Origin: Mesorhizobium loti | Lineage (GTDB): Bacteria > Pseudomonadota > Alphaproteobacteria > Rhizobiales > Rhizobiaceae | Assembly (NCBI RefSeq): GCF_002858745.1 | Contig: NZ_PJRO01000002.1 | Location: 407,006 to 471,005, forward strand | DNA: 64,000 nucleotides | Reading direction: 5' to 3' | Part shown: positions 52,125 through 61,224 of the stretch, in pieces | Position numbering within the stretch: the stretch's first letter is position 1 | Layout of the letters: the number at the start of each line of letters is the position of its first letter | The notes under the pieces: generated by a model | Told to the model about the DNA's origin: nothing | What the model saw: only the letters and a program-made list of their open reading frames with translations | The model's database searches: none | Translations under genes and position numbers: made by a program

Positions 52125-53342
52125 GTGTTGAAATCACCGCAGACGAGACCGAAGGAACCGCGCCTTTTCGGCGTGCCGGCGCCGATGCGGTCTGCCGTCA
52201 TTCCACCACTGTCAGCCGCACGCTGGCTTCTCGTGCTGGTGGTCGCAGCCGGCGTTTACTTTTTCTATGGCTTTCTGGTCCCGGTTCTGGCGGCGCTTGT
52301 CATTGCCTTCGCCAGCTGGCCGCTCTACCGACGCCTGCTCACTGCGGTCAACGGAAACCGCACGATTGCTGCGACCATTGCGCTGCTGCTCATCCTGGCC
52401 TTCCTGGTGATCCCGATCTCGCTCGCCGGCACCTATGTCATCAACGAAGTGCGTGAGTGGGTGACCTGGGCGATCGGAACCAATCGCCATGGCGCGCCGA
52501 CGCCACTCTGGATCGCCAGTCTGCCGGTGGTCGGCGAATGGCTGAACGAGCAGTGGACGAGAAACATCGGCCATCCCGGCGGCATAGGCCAGCTGATCCA
52601 GCTGGTGAGTGGCGCCAATATCCGCTCCATCTACCAGACCGTGCTGGCCGCCGGCGGCAGCGCGTTTTCGCTGCTTTTGACACTCCTGTTCATGCTGATT
52701 GCGCTGTTCTTCGCCTATCGCGACGGTGAAAGCTTCGCGCGCCAGATCGACACGCTGGGCGAGCGCATCCTGCCGATGCGCTGGGAGCGCATCTCGCGAG
52801 TGGTACCGGCGACCATCTCTTCGACCGTGACCGGGCAGACGGTGATCGCAATCGGTGAGGGGGTGGTTCTGGGGATTGCCTACTGGTTGGCCGGCGTGCC
52901 GTCGCCCGTCACTCTTGGCGCACTCACCGGCGTCATGGCGTTGATCCCGGGCGGTGCTCCGCTTTCGTTTACGCTGGTCTCGCTTTATCTGGTTGGTTCG
53001 GGTTCTGCCGTTGCGGGTGTGGCATTGTTCGTCTGGGGGGCGGTCGAACTCTTCATCGTCGACAAGACGATCCGGCCCAAACTCGTTGGTGGGCCGATCA
53101 AGCTGCCGTTCCTGCCGACCTTCTTCGGTCTGATCGGTGGGGTGAAGACGATGGGTTTTGTCGGACTGTTCATCGGCCCCGTGCTCATGGCGCTGCTTGT
53201 CGCCATCTGGCGTGAATGGCTGCACGAGGTCGAGGTGGTCGACAACCAGCCGGCAGAGACGCCGCCTGCCGAACCGGAAGGGGGCGCACCGACCTCGGTA
53301 GAGCCGGTGGTTCTGGAGCCGAGGAAGGTTCAGGCCGGGTGA
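52125..53342 (+). CDS. AI-2E family transporter
   Basis: 405 residues with about eight helices in the AI-2E/TqsA/PerM layout; the conserved late motif is TLGALTGVMALIPGGAPLSF, then VDKTIRPKLVGGPIKLPFLPTFFGLIGGVKTMGFVGLFIGP. Substrates of the family range from autoinducer to Na+/H+ exchange. The start is GTG 52125. Ends with a 13-bp overlap of the converging EamA gene. Confidence 0.9.
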   Translation: MLKSPQTRPKEPRLFGVPAPMRSAVIPPLSAARWLLVLVVAAGVYFFYGFLVPVLAALVIAFASWPLYRRLLTAVNGNRTIAATIALLLILAFLVIPISLAGTYVINEVREWVTWAIGTNRHGAPTPLWIASLPVVGEWLNEQWTRNIGHPGGIGQLIQLVSGANIRSIYQTVLAAGGSAFSLLLTLLFMLIALFFAYRDGESFARQIDTLGERILPMRWERISRVVPATISSTVTGQTVIAIGEGVVLGIAYWLAGVPSPVTLGALTGVMALIPGGAPLSFTLVSLYLVGSGSAVAGVALFVWGAVELFIVDKTIRPKLVGGPIKLPFLPTFFGLIGGVKTMGFVGLFIGPVLMALLVAIWREWLHEVEVVDNQPAETPPAEPEGGAPTSVEPVVLEPRKVQAG

Positions 53343-54226
53343 CGCACGGCCAGCGCCGCGCGGCGCTGACGGCCGAGATGCAACTGCCAGAGTGAATGCG
53401 CTATCAGGGCGACGATCAGGATCGCGCCGCCGATCAGCGTGTTGCGTGACGGCACCTCATTGAACACCAGCCAGACCCATACCGGTGCCAACACCGTTTC
53501 CAGAAGATAGAACATCGCCGCTTCCGGCCCCGAAATGTATTTCGGGGCGGTTGGCAGGCAGAAAAACGAGATCGGGATGACAACACCGCCGTTGAAAAGG
53601 ATCCACCACGGCGCATTCACCTGAAAGCCGGTGTTCCAGACCATGTAGACTGCCACGAGGAAGGGCAGAATGACGCCGATCAAGGCGGGAAAGCCCATGT
53701 CCTTGCCGCTATGGCGCGAGATGGTGATGGCGGAAGCGACACAGAACGCCGATGTTGCGGCGAGCAGATCGCCGAACAGGTGGCCGGAGCCGATCGAGCC
53801 GCCGACGATGATGCCGACACCGACGATCATCGCCGCCATCGTTGCAAAAGTGACCGGGCGCGGCCGTTCACGGAGGAACAACCAGGATAGCAGCGCCGCG
53901 AACATGGTGTTGAAAGCCAGGATGAAGACCAGGTTGGCCGTCGTGGTATTGAATACGGCGGTGATGAAGGCAATCGAGCCAAGGCCGTAAAGTGTTGCGA
54001 CGGCCAGGCCGGCACGGCCTGGGATCAACTTTGGGGCACTCGGCGTCCACCAGCGCCAGACGGCCCACACGATCAGTCCGGCAAGCAGCGTGGTACCGCT
54101 GCGCAGCATCAGAATTGTCCAGGGCGCACCGTCGGCAAGGCGGATCAGCGGTATGTCCACCGTCAATGCCATGCCGCCCAGCGCGGCGATGAGCAGACCC
54201 CTGGAATGGTCGTGGGAAACAGTCAC
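53330..54226 (-). CDS. EamA/DMT-family transporter
   Basis: 298 residues, ten helices in two EamA repeats (second repeat ISGPEAAMFYLLETVLAPVWVWLVFNE, a signature of the family). Probably a metabolite exporter of unknown substrate. Starts at GTG 54226 after a G-rich stretch. Converges on the AI-2E gene. Confidence 0.9.
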   Translation of the reverse strand: MTVSHDHSRGLLIAALGGMALTVDIPLIRLADGAPWTILMLRSGTTLLAGLIVWAVWRWWTPSAPKLIPGRAGLAVATLYGLGSIAFITAVFNTTTANLVFILAFNTMFAALLSWLFLRERPRPVTFATMAAMIVGVGIIVGGSIGSGHLFGDLLAATSAFCVASAITISRHSGKDMGFPALIGVILPFLVAVYMVWNTGFQVNAPWWILFNGGVVIPISFFCLPTAPKYISGPEAAMFYLLETVLAPVWVWLVFNEVPSRNTLIGGAILIVALIAHSLWQLHLGRQRRAALAVRHPA

Positions 54227-54298
54227 GTATGGGCCCCCTGCCTTAAAGCAACGGCAGCGTTAGGAGCCTGGAAAGGCTAGACGGGCCGATTGTTCACC

Positions 54299-55048
54299 TT
54301 AACCGCTGAAGCGTTCCCAGCCCTTTGGACCGAGATGTTCTTGCGGCATGAAACGCATCTTATAATTCATCTTGCGCGAACCGTTGACCCAGTAGCCGAG
54401 ATAGACATGGGGCAAGCCCATCGCCTTGGCGCGCTGGATATGGTCGAGGATCATGAAAGTCCCCAGCGAGCGCTCATCGAGGTCAGGGTCGAAGTAGGAA
54501 TAGACCATCGACAGCCCGTCGGCCATCTTGTCGGTCAGCGCCACTGCCACCAGCGCGCCCTGGCCCTTGCCGGTGATGAAGGTGTCCGGGCCGCGCCGGC
54601 GGTATTCGATGATCTTGGTATCGACATGGGTATCCTCGACCATCATGGCGTAGTCGAGCACCGTCATGTCCGACATGCCGCCCTTGCGGTGGCGTGCGTC
54701 AAGATAGACGCGGAAGAGGGAATATTGCTCGGTCGACGGTTCGGCATCGTGCATCACGCCGACGAGATCGGCATTGTGCTGTTCGACGCGACGCATGTTG
54801 CGGCTGGGCTCGAACTCCTGCGCAAGAATTCGCACCGAAACGCAGGCGCGGCAGTTTTCGCAGGCGGGGCGATAGGCGATGTTCTGCGATCGGCGGAAGC
54901 CTCCCTGGGTCAGGAGGTCGTTCATCTCCGAGGCCTTGTCACCGACCAGATGAGTGAACACTTTCCGTTCGAACTGACCTTCGAGATACGGACATGGCGA
55001 AGGCGCGGTCAGGAAGAACTGCGGAGACTGGGTAGGATGCTGCGTCAT
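54299..55048 (-). CDS. bpt: Leucyl-tRNA--protein transferase, Bpt type
   Basis: 249 residues of the Ate1/Bpt family. It adds Leu from its tRNA to N-terminal Asp/Glu of proteins, marking them for ClpAP in the N-end rule path. Motifs: [16 protein letters not shown], the Cys-rich [16 protein letters not shown], and the C-terminal [22 protein letters not shown]. The bacterial length of about 250 favours Bpt over eukaryotic-type Ate1. Confidence 0.93.
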   Translation of the reverse strand: MTQHPTQSPQFFLTAPSPCPYLEGQFERKVFTHLVGDKASEMNDLLTQGGFRRSQNIAYRPACENCRACVSVRILAQEFEPSRNMRRVEQHNADLVGVMHDAEPSTEQYSLFRVYLDARHRKGGMSDMTVLDYAMMVEDTHVDTKIIEYRRRGPDTFITGKGQGALVAVALTDKMADGLSMVYSYFDPDLDERSLGTFMILDHIQRAKAMGLPHVYLGYWVNGSRKMNYKMRFMPQEHLGPKGWERFSG

Positions 55049-55184
55049 CGCGCGTCGAAAAATGCTCCCACGAATTACCCTAGCTTGGCGCGCGCGGCAA
55101 AAAATTCAACAGGATAATCGTGTCCAAGGGCCTTCTGGCCCATATATTCGATGGTCGGGCAGGGCAGTGTGGACAAGTCCTGCC

Positions 55185-55655
55185 TCAGCGATCGGTGCGG
55201 CTGACGACCGTGCCAAGCAACAGGTCGTGCAGCGTGCGCTTGCGGTCGGAAAACAGCGTGACCAGAAGCACCAAGGGTGTCAGAATCACATTGCCCGCCC
55301 AGAACAGCACGGAATGCACGACAGCGGTCATGCCGTCGATCGGCGCGCCGTCCAGCCTGTCCAGGCGGATGCCCATCGCCTTCATGCCGAGCGTGGCCTG
55401 ATCGCGCCCACCCAGCGTGTTCCAGATATAGATCACGGCGACCGCGGGCACGAGCACTGGAAACAGCATCCAGCCCAGGCTCAGCGTGATGATGCCGAAG
55501 AGGAACACCAATATAGCGAAAGGAATGCTCAGCAGACCGACCACCAGATAATCGATGATGCAGGCAAAGACGCGGCGCGAGCGAACGCCGTCATAGGCGC
55601 GGACATCGTCCAGCCTGGAAGTGATGATCTCACCGTCAAGAACGCGCGCGTTCAT
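55185..55655 (-). CDS. RDD-family membrane protein
   Basis: 156 residues. The RDD motif appears as RRVFACIIDYLVVG with Arg and Asp in the first helix, then GRDQATLGMKAMGIRL and HDLLLGTVVSR. Two or three helices. Function of the family is not established; some are Na+/H+ antiporters. The start at 55655 follows AGGA; another Met is 33 bases upstream. Confidence 0.85.
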   Translation of the reverse strand: MNARVLDGEIITSRLDDVRAYDGVRSRRVFACIIDYLVVGLLSIPFAILVFLFGIITLSLGWMLFPVLVPAVAVIYIWNTLGGRDQATLGMKAMGIRLDRLDGAPIDGMTAVVHSVLFWAGNVILTPLVLLVTLFSDRKRTLHDLLLGTVVSRTDR

Positions 55656-55729
55656 TTCCTGAATATCCTCGTGTCTGGCCGGCGCCAAAGCCGACCTTTT
55701 CTGTCAAATGGTGTGAGGACTGCTTCCAT

Positions 55730-56422
55730 TCAAGTTTGCACAGCTGGTTGTGGACCATTCAGCCAGTCGCCGATGATGTCGCTGTCTACTGCGCCAAATT
55801 CATGGCCGGAGGCAATCGCACGTGCATCGACATGGGCACCATGCTGTCGCAGCAGCTCGACAAGCCCCGGTGCGAAGGGCGCATAGGTGGCGTCGCCAGC
55901 TCCGGCGATCATCAGGACCCGTGCGTCCGACAGGTCCGCGGCAGGCACCTGATCCAGCACCGGCATGGCGCGCAGCAGCACTGCCCGCTGGATTGCGCCG
56001 GGGTGCAGCAGCATGGTGCTGGAAACCAGATTGGCGCCATTCGAATAGCCGATAAAAGTGGTGTCGAGTGGATCGACGCTGTGCCGGATTTGCAATTCCC
56101 CGATGAAATGCGCGAACGCATTCGCTTCTTCGCGAATGCTGGCCTGATCGAATTGCGTCGGCGTAATTCGTCTGAACCAGCGCAGATCGCCATCCTGGAC
56201 GATGCGGCCGCGTACCGCCACCAGCCTTGCATGAGGGGCGATCGACATCGCCAGAGGCATGAGCGTCGTCTCGTCCGCGGCCGAGCCGTGGAGCAGGATC
56301 AGTGTCCCCTTGCCGGCATCTCGCGGAACATGGAGGCGATAGAAAAAGGACAGGTCGCGTCGTAATGTCGCTACCGGATCATTTTGTCGGCTATCTGTTC
56401 CAGCCGTTTGTTTTTCAACCAT
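55730..56422 (-). CDS. Alpha/beta hydrolase, phospholipase/carboxylesterase type
   Basis: 230 residues. Oxyanion-hole motif LLHGSAADE, nucleophile GYSNGANLV (GxSxG), Asp in AGAGDATYAP and catalytic His in SGHEFG. The layout matches small serine esterases such as MhqD/YpfH. No signal peptide. ATG 56422 is preferred; upstream frame is shadow. Divergent from opgC. Confidence 0.86.
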   Translation of the reverse strand: MVEKQTAGTDSRQNDPVATLRRDLSFFYRLHVPRDAGKGTLILLHGSAADETTLMPLAMSIAPHARLVAVRGRIVQDGDLRWFRRITPTQFDQASIREEANAFAHFIGELQIRHSVDPLDTTFIGYSNGANLVSSTMLLHPGAIQRAVLLRAMPVLDQVPAADLSDARVLMIAGAGDATYAPFAPGLVELLRQHGAHVDARAIASGHEFGAVDSDIIGDWLNGPQPAVQT

Positions 56423-56594
56423 TTTATCTCTTTTTGCCGGCTTCAAAACGAAACATTTTTGGATCGACCCAAAAGTGATTGAGCCCGCTCTGTTTTTGAT
56501 CGCTTTTGCACTGATATGGAATGGCGAGCGGTTCCGTGACGGGAGGCTAAGGGGGCGAACCGCGCACAGTGTGAACCGTTGCGGAGTCCTCATC

Positions 56595-57752
56595 ATGACC
56601 ACGCCGCTTTCTTCCGAACGTGATACCCGCATCGACGTTCTGCGTGCACTCGCCCTGCTGATGATCTTTATCGATCATGTCCCGGGCACCGTGTTCGAAC
56701 TCTTCACCTACAAGAATTTCGGCTTCTCGGACGCGGCTGAAGTTTTCGTGCTGATTTCGGGCATCGCGGTCGCGCTTGCCTATGGCCGCAGGTTCCAGCC
56801 TGGCGACCGATTGCTGGCGATGCTCAAGATGTGGCGTCGTGCCGGCGTGCTCTACGCTGCCCATATCGTCACCACCATGGTCTCGATCGCCATCTTCTGT
56901 GCGGCCGCCTTGCTTGCCAAACGCCCGGATTTCCTGACGCAGATCAACATTGGGCCTCTGATCGAGCATACACCAGAGGTGCTGCTCGGCATCGCCACGC
57001 TCGGCCACCAGATCGGCTACAACAACATCCTGCCGCTCTATGCGGTGCTGCTCCTGGCGGCGCCCGCACTTCTGTTTTTTGGCGGCCGCTGGCCGCTGCC
57101 GACGCTGGCGGTTTCCGCCATCGTATGGCTGTGGGCCGGCATCTGTCAGGTCGCGCCGCCGAATTATCCCGAACAGGGGTTCTGGTTCCTCAATCCGTTG
57201 TCATGGCAGTTCCTTTTCACCATCGGCGTTGTTGGCACATTGCATGTGCGCCGTGGTGGCAGCATTCCGGTCAATGGCTGGCTGCTTGGCGCTGCCGCCG
57301 CCTATATGCTGATCGCTCTCGTCTGGGTTCGCGGCCCCTGGTGGGGGCAAGATAGCTGGTTTGGCCTGCCTGCCGTTCTGGCCGGTTTCGACAAGACCTT
57401 CCTGTCGCTGTCCCGGTTGCTGCACGTGCTATCGGTTGCCTATTTGATCGTGGCGCTGCCGGCAGTTTCCGCTTTCTTCCGCAAACCGCTCGACCATCCG
57501 CTTGCCATCCTCGGCAAACGGTCACTGCCAGTGTTCGTTGCCGGCACCTTGCTCGCGATCATGGCGCAGGTGCTGAAACTGGTGCGGCCAGGCGGCTTTT
57601 CCTATGACGCCATGCTTGTCGCCACCGGCATCGCGTCACAATTCGCCTTTGCCTACTATCTGGAATGGCTGTCGCGCCTCGAATGGACGAGCAAGGCAAA
57701 GGCGCCACAGCAGAGCCGAGGTTTCGCCGGTCAATTGGTCAGCGTGCGCTGA
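56595..57752 (+). CDS. OpgC-domain acyltransferase-type membrane protein
   Basis: 385 residues, ten or more helices. The OpgC pattern is RIDVLRALALLMIFIDHVPGTVFE, then FSDAAEVFVLISG and LGHQIGYNNILPLYAVLLL. OpgC proteins succinylate periplasmic glucans. The start at 56595 has GGAG eight bases before it. The C-terminus overlaps the converging lacI-type gene by 14 bp. Confidence 0.9.
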   Translation: MTTPLSSERDTRIDVLRALALLMIFIDHVPGTVFELFTYKNFGFSDAAEVFVLISGIAVALAYGRRFQPGDRLLAMLKMWRRAGVLYAAHIVTTMVSIAIFCAAALLAKRPDFLTQINIGPLIEHTPEVLLGIATLGHQIGYNNILPLYAVLLLAAPALLFFGGRWPLPTLAVSAIVWLWAGICQVAPPNYPEQGFWFLNPLSWQFLFTIGVVGTLHVRRGGSIPVNGWLLGAAAAYMLIALVWVRGPWWGQDSWFGLPAVLAGFDKTFLSLSRLLHVLSVAYLIVALPAVSAFFRKPLDHPLAILGKRSLPVFVAGTLLAIMAQVLKLVRPGGFSYDAMLVATGIASQFAFAYYLEWLSRLEWTSKAKAPQQSRGFAGQLVSVR

Positions 57753-58815
57753 CGGGAGCGGCCGATTCACGCACGACCAGTTCGATCGGCATTTCCTGAC
57801 GGCGTTCTGCCTGACCTGGATCGAGGATGGCACGGGCGGCACGGCGGCCCATTTCCCGCATCGGCTGGGCAATGGTGGTCAGTGGCGGCTTGCACCAGGC
57901 TGCTTCCGGAACACCATCGAAGCCAACGATGGAGACATCGCCAGGTACCGACAGGCCGCGCTCCTTCAGCCAGTCGATCGCAATCATGGCAATGCGGTCG
58001 GACATGGCGAGCAGCGCGGTCGGTGGCTCGGGCAGACTGAACATGTAGTCAAGGCTGGCATGCACGGTCGGTACATCGTTGCCGGTTTCGTAGATCGGAA
58101 CGCCGGCTGCATCGATGCCGGCCTCAGCGAGCGTCTCCAGATAGCCGTAAAGGCGGTCGCGCGTACCTGAATAGGTGGCGCCTTCCGCGCGCAGGGCGGT
58201 CACTGGCCCACTGCTTCCTTCGTCAAAACTCAACGCCAAAACGCCGAAACGGCGGTGGCCGAATGCCAGAAGGTGATCTGCGGCCAGTTTCGCACCGGCT
58301 TTGTTGTCGATGCCGATAGCTGAGAGCGCGCCCTCATCATAACCAAAGTCGAGCACAACGAAGGGGAGCTTTCGCTCGCGGGTCAGATGTACCGGCTGCC
58401 AGTTGCCTTCCACGCAGAAGACGATGAAACCATCAACCAGTGCGCTCTGGATATTCCAGGCGAGATGTTCGCCATTGATCGCCGAGACCAGCGACAGACC
58501 GGCGCCTGCAGCGTCGCAAATTTCCGAGATGCCCGACATGACCACGCGGGCGAAAGGGTCGTCGAAGAAATAGGAGAGAGGTTCTGCCGTGGCGACGCCG
58601 ATGGCATTGACCTTGCCGGCGCGCAACAGTCGCCCTTTGGGGTCGGGGCCGCCATAACCCAATGCGTCCGCCGCCGCCTTGACGCGTTCGCGCACTTCCT
58701 CGCGCACGATCTCCGGGTGGCTGAAAACATTCGAGGCGGTGCCGTGCGAGACGCCGGCAGCCTTGGCGACATCCGCCAATCTGACCGGTTTGATCGCAGT
58801 TGCCTGTCTTGCCAT
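57739..58815 (-). CDS. LacI-family transcriptional regulator
   Basis: 358 residues: the N-terminal LacI helix-turn-helix (RLADVAKAAGVSHGTASNVFSHPEIVREEVRERV) and a periplasmic-binding-protein-like effector domain (DGFIVFCVEG; HRRFGVLALSF; SIVGFDGVPEAAW). It is preceded by three copies of an ATTGAATCGATCCAAT-type site, surely its operators. The gene expected on the other side of that promoter is missing or truncated. Effector probably a sugar, unknown. Confidence 0.93.
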   Translation of the reverse strand: MARQATAIKPVRLADVAKAAGVSHGTASNVFSHPEIVREEVRERVKAAADALGYGGPDPKGRLLRAGKVNAIGVATAEPLSYFFDDPFARVVMSGISEICDAAGAGLSLVSAINGEHLAWNIQSALVDGFIVFCVEGNWQPVHLTRERKLPFVVLDFGYDEGALSAIGIDNKAGAKLAADHLLAFGHRRFGVLALSFDEGSSGPVTALRAEGATYSGTRDRLYGYLETLAEAGIDAAGVPIYETGNDVPTVHASLDYMFSLPEPPTALLAMSDRIAMIAIDWLKERGLSVPGDVSIVGFDGVPEAAWCKPPLTTIAQPMREMGRRAARAILDPGQAERRQEMPIELVVRESAAPVSAR

Positions 58816-58905
58816 CAGTCATCCTTCTCATTGGCGGGCGCAGCAACGTCCGGGCGTTTTTCGTGTTCCTGATGATTATCAGACAGCCGGCCTTGTATCA
58901 CAATT

Positions 58906-59001
58906 ATTGAATCGATCCATGTTTGCCTTGACTTTTCGGGAATTTGGTTAGAATATTGAATCGATCCAAAATTTTTTAAACCGATATTGGATCGATTCAA
59001 T
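58906..59001. promoter_or_regulatory. Three LacI-type operators
   Basis: ATTGAATCGATCCAT (58906-58920), ATTGAATCGATCCAA (58955-58969) and the inverted ATTGGATCGATTCAAT (58986-59001). The central ATCGAT palindrome and flanks suit a LacI-family dimer. They lie in the 404-bp stretch between the lacI-type gene and the converging MFS gene. Confidence 0.82.
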
Positions 59002-59036
59002 CTTGAAGTGACCCAGATCGGGGAAGTGAGGCAATC

Positions 59037-59219
59037 ATGCGTCCGGTCGACTATCTGTTTGAAGATATCTACCGCAACTATTGGGGTATTTCGTTGGCGT
59101 CGAACTCGCGCGCGTCGCCGCGCAATGAAGGGAGTGTCTGCCGTGCAGGCAAGGCCCTCGTTCGGCGTGCTGTAAGTGGAATCAATAGATTATTCTTGTT
59201 CGTAAACCAGGGTCGCCAT
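59037..59219 (+). pseudogene. Possible remnant of the gene formerly controlled by the LacI operators
   Basis: GTGAGG five bases before ATG 59037 and the operators just upstream make a normal gene start. About 23 residues (MRPVDYLFEDIYRNYWGISL and on) look protein-like. The frame then runs into the antisense of the MFS gene with no recognisable domain. It may be a truncated target gene or a leader peptide. Extent given is only approximate. Confidence 0.33.
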
Positions 59220-60398
59220 TCAAGCGGCGGCCCTGGCATTGCGATTCATACTCAGCAGGGGAACACACAGAAGATAAAGGGCTGCGCCGCCGATCCATAC
59301 CAACCCCGGGAAAGTCGAGCGTGTGGCGAAATAGGTGGTCGAAATCGCCAGTGGAGCGACAATGGAGGCAAGGCTGGTCAGGCCCGCAATCACGCCTTGC
59401 AGCCGCCCTTGATTGTTCCCATCCACTCCTGCGGTCATCATCGACTGTAGTGCTGGCGCACCGATGCCGCCAAGGCAGAGCATTGGCAGAAGCGCAAAGA
59501 CCATCCAGCCCTGCGTGGCCAGCCCGATCAGGATATAGGCGGTGCTGTCGGCGGCTATGGCGACGGCAAGTGCTTTCTTCTCGCCAAGCCTTTCGCTGAG
59601 TGGCCCGGCCAGAAATGCCTGTGCCAAGGCGTGGAAAAGTCCGAACAGGGTCAACGAAATGCCGACGGTCAGCGGATTCCAGGTGAATTTGTCCTCGACA
59701 TAGACGACCCAGATCGTGCCGCCGACCTCACCGACCATTGCCAGAAGAATGGTCGTGCCAAGCAAGGGCAGAAGCAGTGGAAAGCCGAACGCCCAACGCA
59801 GAGGAGCGAAGGGATTGAGCGAAACGGCAGCTGCCTCGCGGCTCTCGCGCCTGGGCTCCTTGAGGACCAGCATGGCGATCAGCAAGGTGGTTAAATTCAA
59901 GGCCGCTGCGGCAAGGAACGGCGCGCGGGTCCAGACGCCACCGAGCAAGCCGCCGATTGCCGGCCCGGCGATGAAGCCAACGCCGAAGGCCGCGCCGAGC
60001 TGCCCAAAGCGCCTGGCGCGCTGATCCTCGGGTGTCACATCGGCGATGTAGGCGGATGCGACTGCTGAAACGGCGCCGGTGACACCGGCTATTGCCCGAC
60101 CAATGAACAGCAGCCACAGCGTCGGAGCGAAGGTCATGAACAGATAGTCGACCGTGGCTCCCGCCAGCGACAACAACAGCAGGGGCCTGCGGCCGAACCG
60201 ATCCGACAGCGTGCCGAGCAGCGGCGAAAAGATGAACTGCATCAGCGCGTATAGCGCCAGGAACGCACCGTAGCGCCAGCCGAGATCACCGGTGTGCCCA
60301 ACCTCGCGCAGCAACTCCGGAATGACGGGCATGGTGAGCCCAATGCCGGTTGCGGTGAGGGCGACCGTTGCCAGAATGATGGCGATCGAGCGGTTCAT
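59220..60398 (-). CDS. TetA-like MFS drug efflux transporter
   Basis: 392 residues, twelve helices. It follows the class of Tet(A)/Tet(B)-type tetracycline/H+ antiporters: motif A GTLSDRFGRRPLLL between helices 2 and 3, GRAIAGVTGAVSAVASAYIAD in helix 4, and GPLSERLGEKKAL in the second half. A tetR-like gene is divergent and the shared promoter has tandem tetO-like palindromes, which supports a tetracycline-type substrate. This is inference; chromosomal relatives may have other substrates. Confidence 0.88.
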   Translation of the reverse strand: MNRSIAIILATVALTATGIGLTMPVIPELLREVGHTGDLGWRYGAFLALYALMQFIFSPLLGTLSDRFGRRPLLLLSLAGATVDYLFMTFAPTLWLLFIGRAIAGVTGAVSAVASAYIADVTPEDQRARRFGQLGAAFGVGFIAGPAIGGLLGGVWTRAPFLAAAALNLTTLLIAMLVLKEPRRESREAAAVSLNPFAPLRWAFGFPLLLPLLGTTILLAMVGEVGGTIWVVYVEDKFTWNPLTVGISLTLFGLFHALAQAFLAGPLSERLGEKKALAVAIAADSTAYILIGLATQGWMVFALLPMLCLGGIGAPALQSMMTAGVDGNNQGRLQGVIAGLTSLASIVAPLAISTTYFATRSTFPGLVWIGGAALYLLCVPLLSMNRNARAAA

Positions 60399-60410
60399 GG
60401 CGTTGTCCAG

Positions 60411-60448
60411 AATTTATCAGTGATAAATTTACTTATCAGTGATAAATT
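60411..60448. promoter_or_regulatory. Tandem tetO-like operators
   Basis: AATTTATCAGTGATAAATT (60411-60429) is a 19-bp palindrome. A second copy with core TTATCAGTGATAA, centred 19 bp further on, occupies 60430-60448. They resemble classical tetO (TATCANTGATA core) and lie between the divergent tetA- and tetR-like genes. Confidence 0.9.
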
Positions 60449-60488
60449 CTGGATGCAATATGAGTGGCATTCTTGATGGGAGACGCCA

Positions 60489-61124
60489 ATGAAGGTCGAC
60501 CGTGCGCGCATTGTCGAAGAGGCGCTGAAATTGCTGAACGAAGTCGGCGTGGATGCACTTTCGACGCGATTGATTGCAGAGCGGCTGCAGGTGCGGCAGC
60601 CGGCATTGTATTGGCACTTCAAGAACAAGCGTGCGTTGCTGGACGCGATGAACAAGGAGATCCTGGAGCGCAGCCATGTCAATCCACTGCCACAGACCGG
60701 CGATGACTGGCGGCAATATCTGCTGGAAAATACGCGCAGCTTTCGCGCTGCGCTGCTTGCCTACCGTGACGCGGGCAGGGTTCATGCGGGTACCGAAGTC
60801 GAACCCGATGAACTGCAGGATATCGAGACGAAAACCGCATTCCTGGTCTCGCAGGGGTTCGATGTCAGCGAGGCTATGATGTTGTTCATCGCGCTCGGTC
60901 GTTACACGCTGGGTTGCGTGATTGAAGAGCAGTCCGACTATCCGGAAGGACCAGGTCGAGGCGCAGAACTCGATGTAGCGGCGCGCGATTATCCGCTGTT
61001 GTCAGCGGGATTGGGACACTATCGGGAAGGTGGGCACACGGCCCTGTTCGAAACGGGGCTCCGTCTGATGCTGGACGGGGCGGCCATGCGGCTTGGGGAC
61101 AAGACGGTGAAATCCAGCGCTTAG
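60489..61124 (+). CDS. TetR-type repressor of the tetA-like gene
   Basis: 211 residues close in size and plan to classical TetR: MKVDRARIVEEALKLLNEVG, helix-turn-helix LSTRLIAERLQVRQPALYWHFKNKRALLDAM, and a TetR_C ligand domain with HTALFETGLRLMLDG. GGGAGA lies before the ATG. It is divergent from the efflux gene across tandem tetO-like sites and should release them on binding drug. Confidence 0.92.
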   Translation: MKVDRARIVEEALKLLNEVGVDALSTRLIAERLQVRQPALYWHFKNKRALLDAMNKEILERSHVNPLPQTGDDWRQYLLENTRSFRAALLAYRDAGRVHAGTEVEPDELQDIETKTAFLVSQGFDVSEAMMLFIALGRYTLGCVIEEQSDYPEGPGRGAELDVAARDYPLLSAGLGHYREGGHTALFETGLRLMLDGAAMRLGDKTVKSSA

Positions 61125-61224
61125 AGCATTTCCGCTTTCTCCGACCTGCGGAGACGCTCCAACTCTTTGTTTCTACGCAATTCCGGACGCAAAACGCTGC
61201 GCACTTTTGCTGGAATTGCTCTAG
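61123..61224 (+). repeat. Dispersed hairpin repeat, copy 5
   Basis: Same direction as copy 1 but with a decayed hairpin; the conserved tail TACGCAATTCCGGACGC and GGAATTGCTCTAG is intact. The terminal CTAG gives the stop codon of the converging DUF423 gene. Confidence 0.82.
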
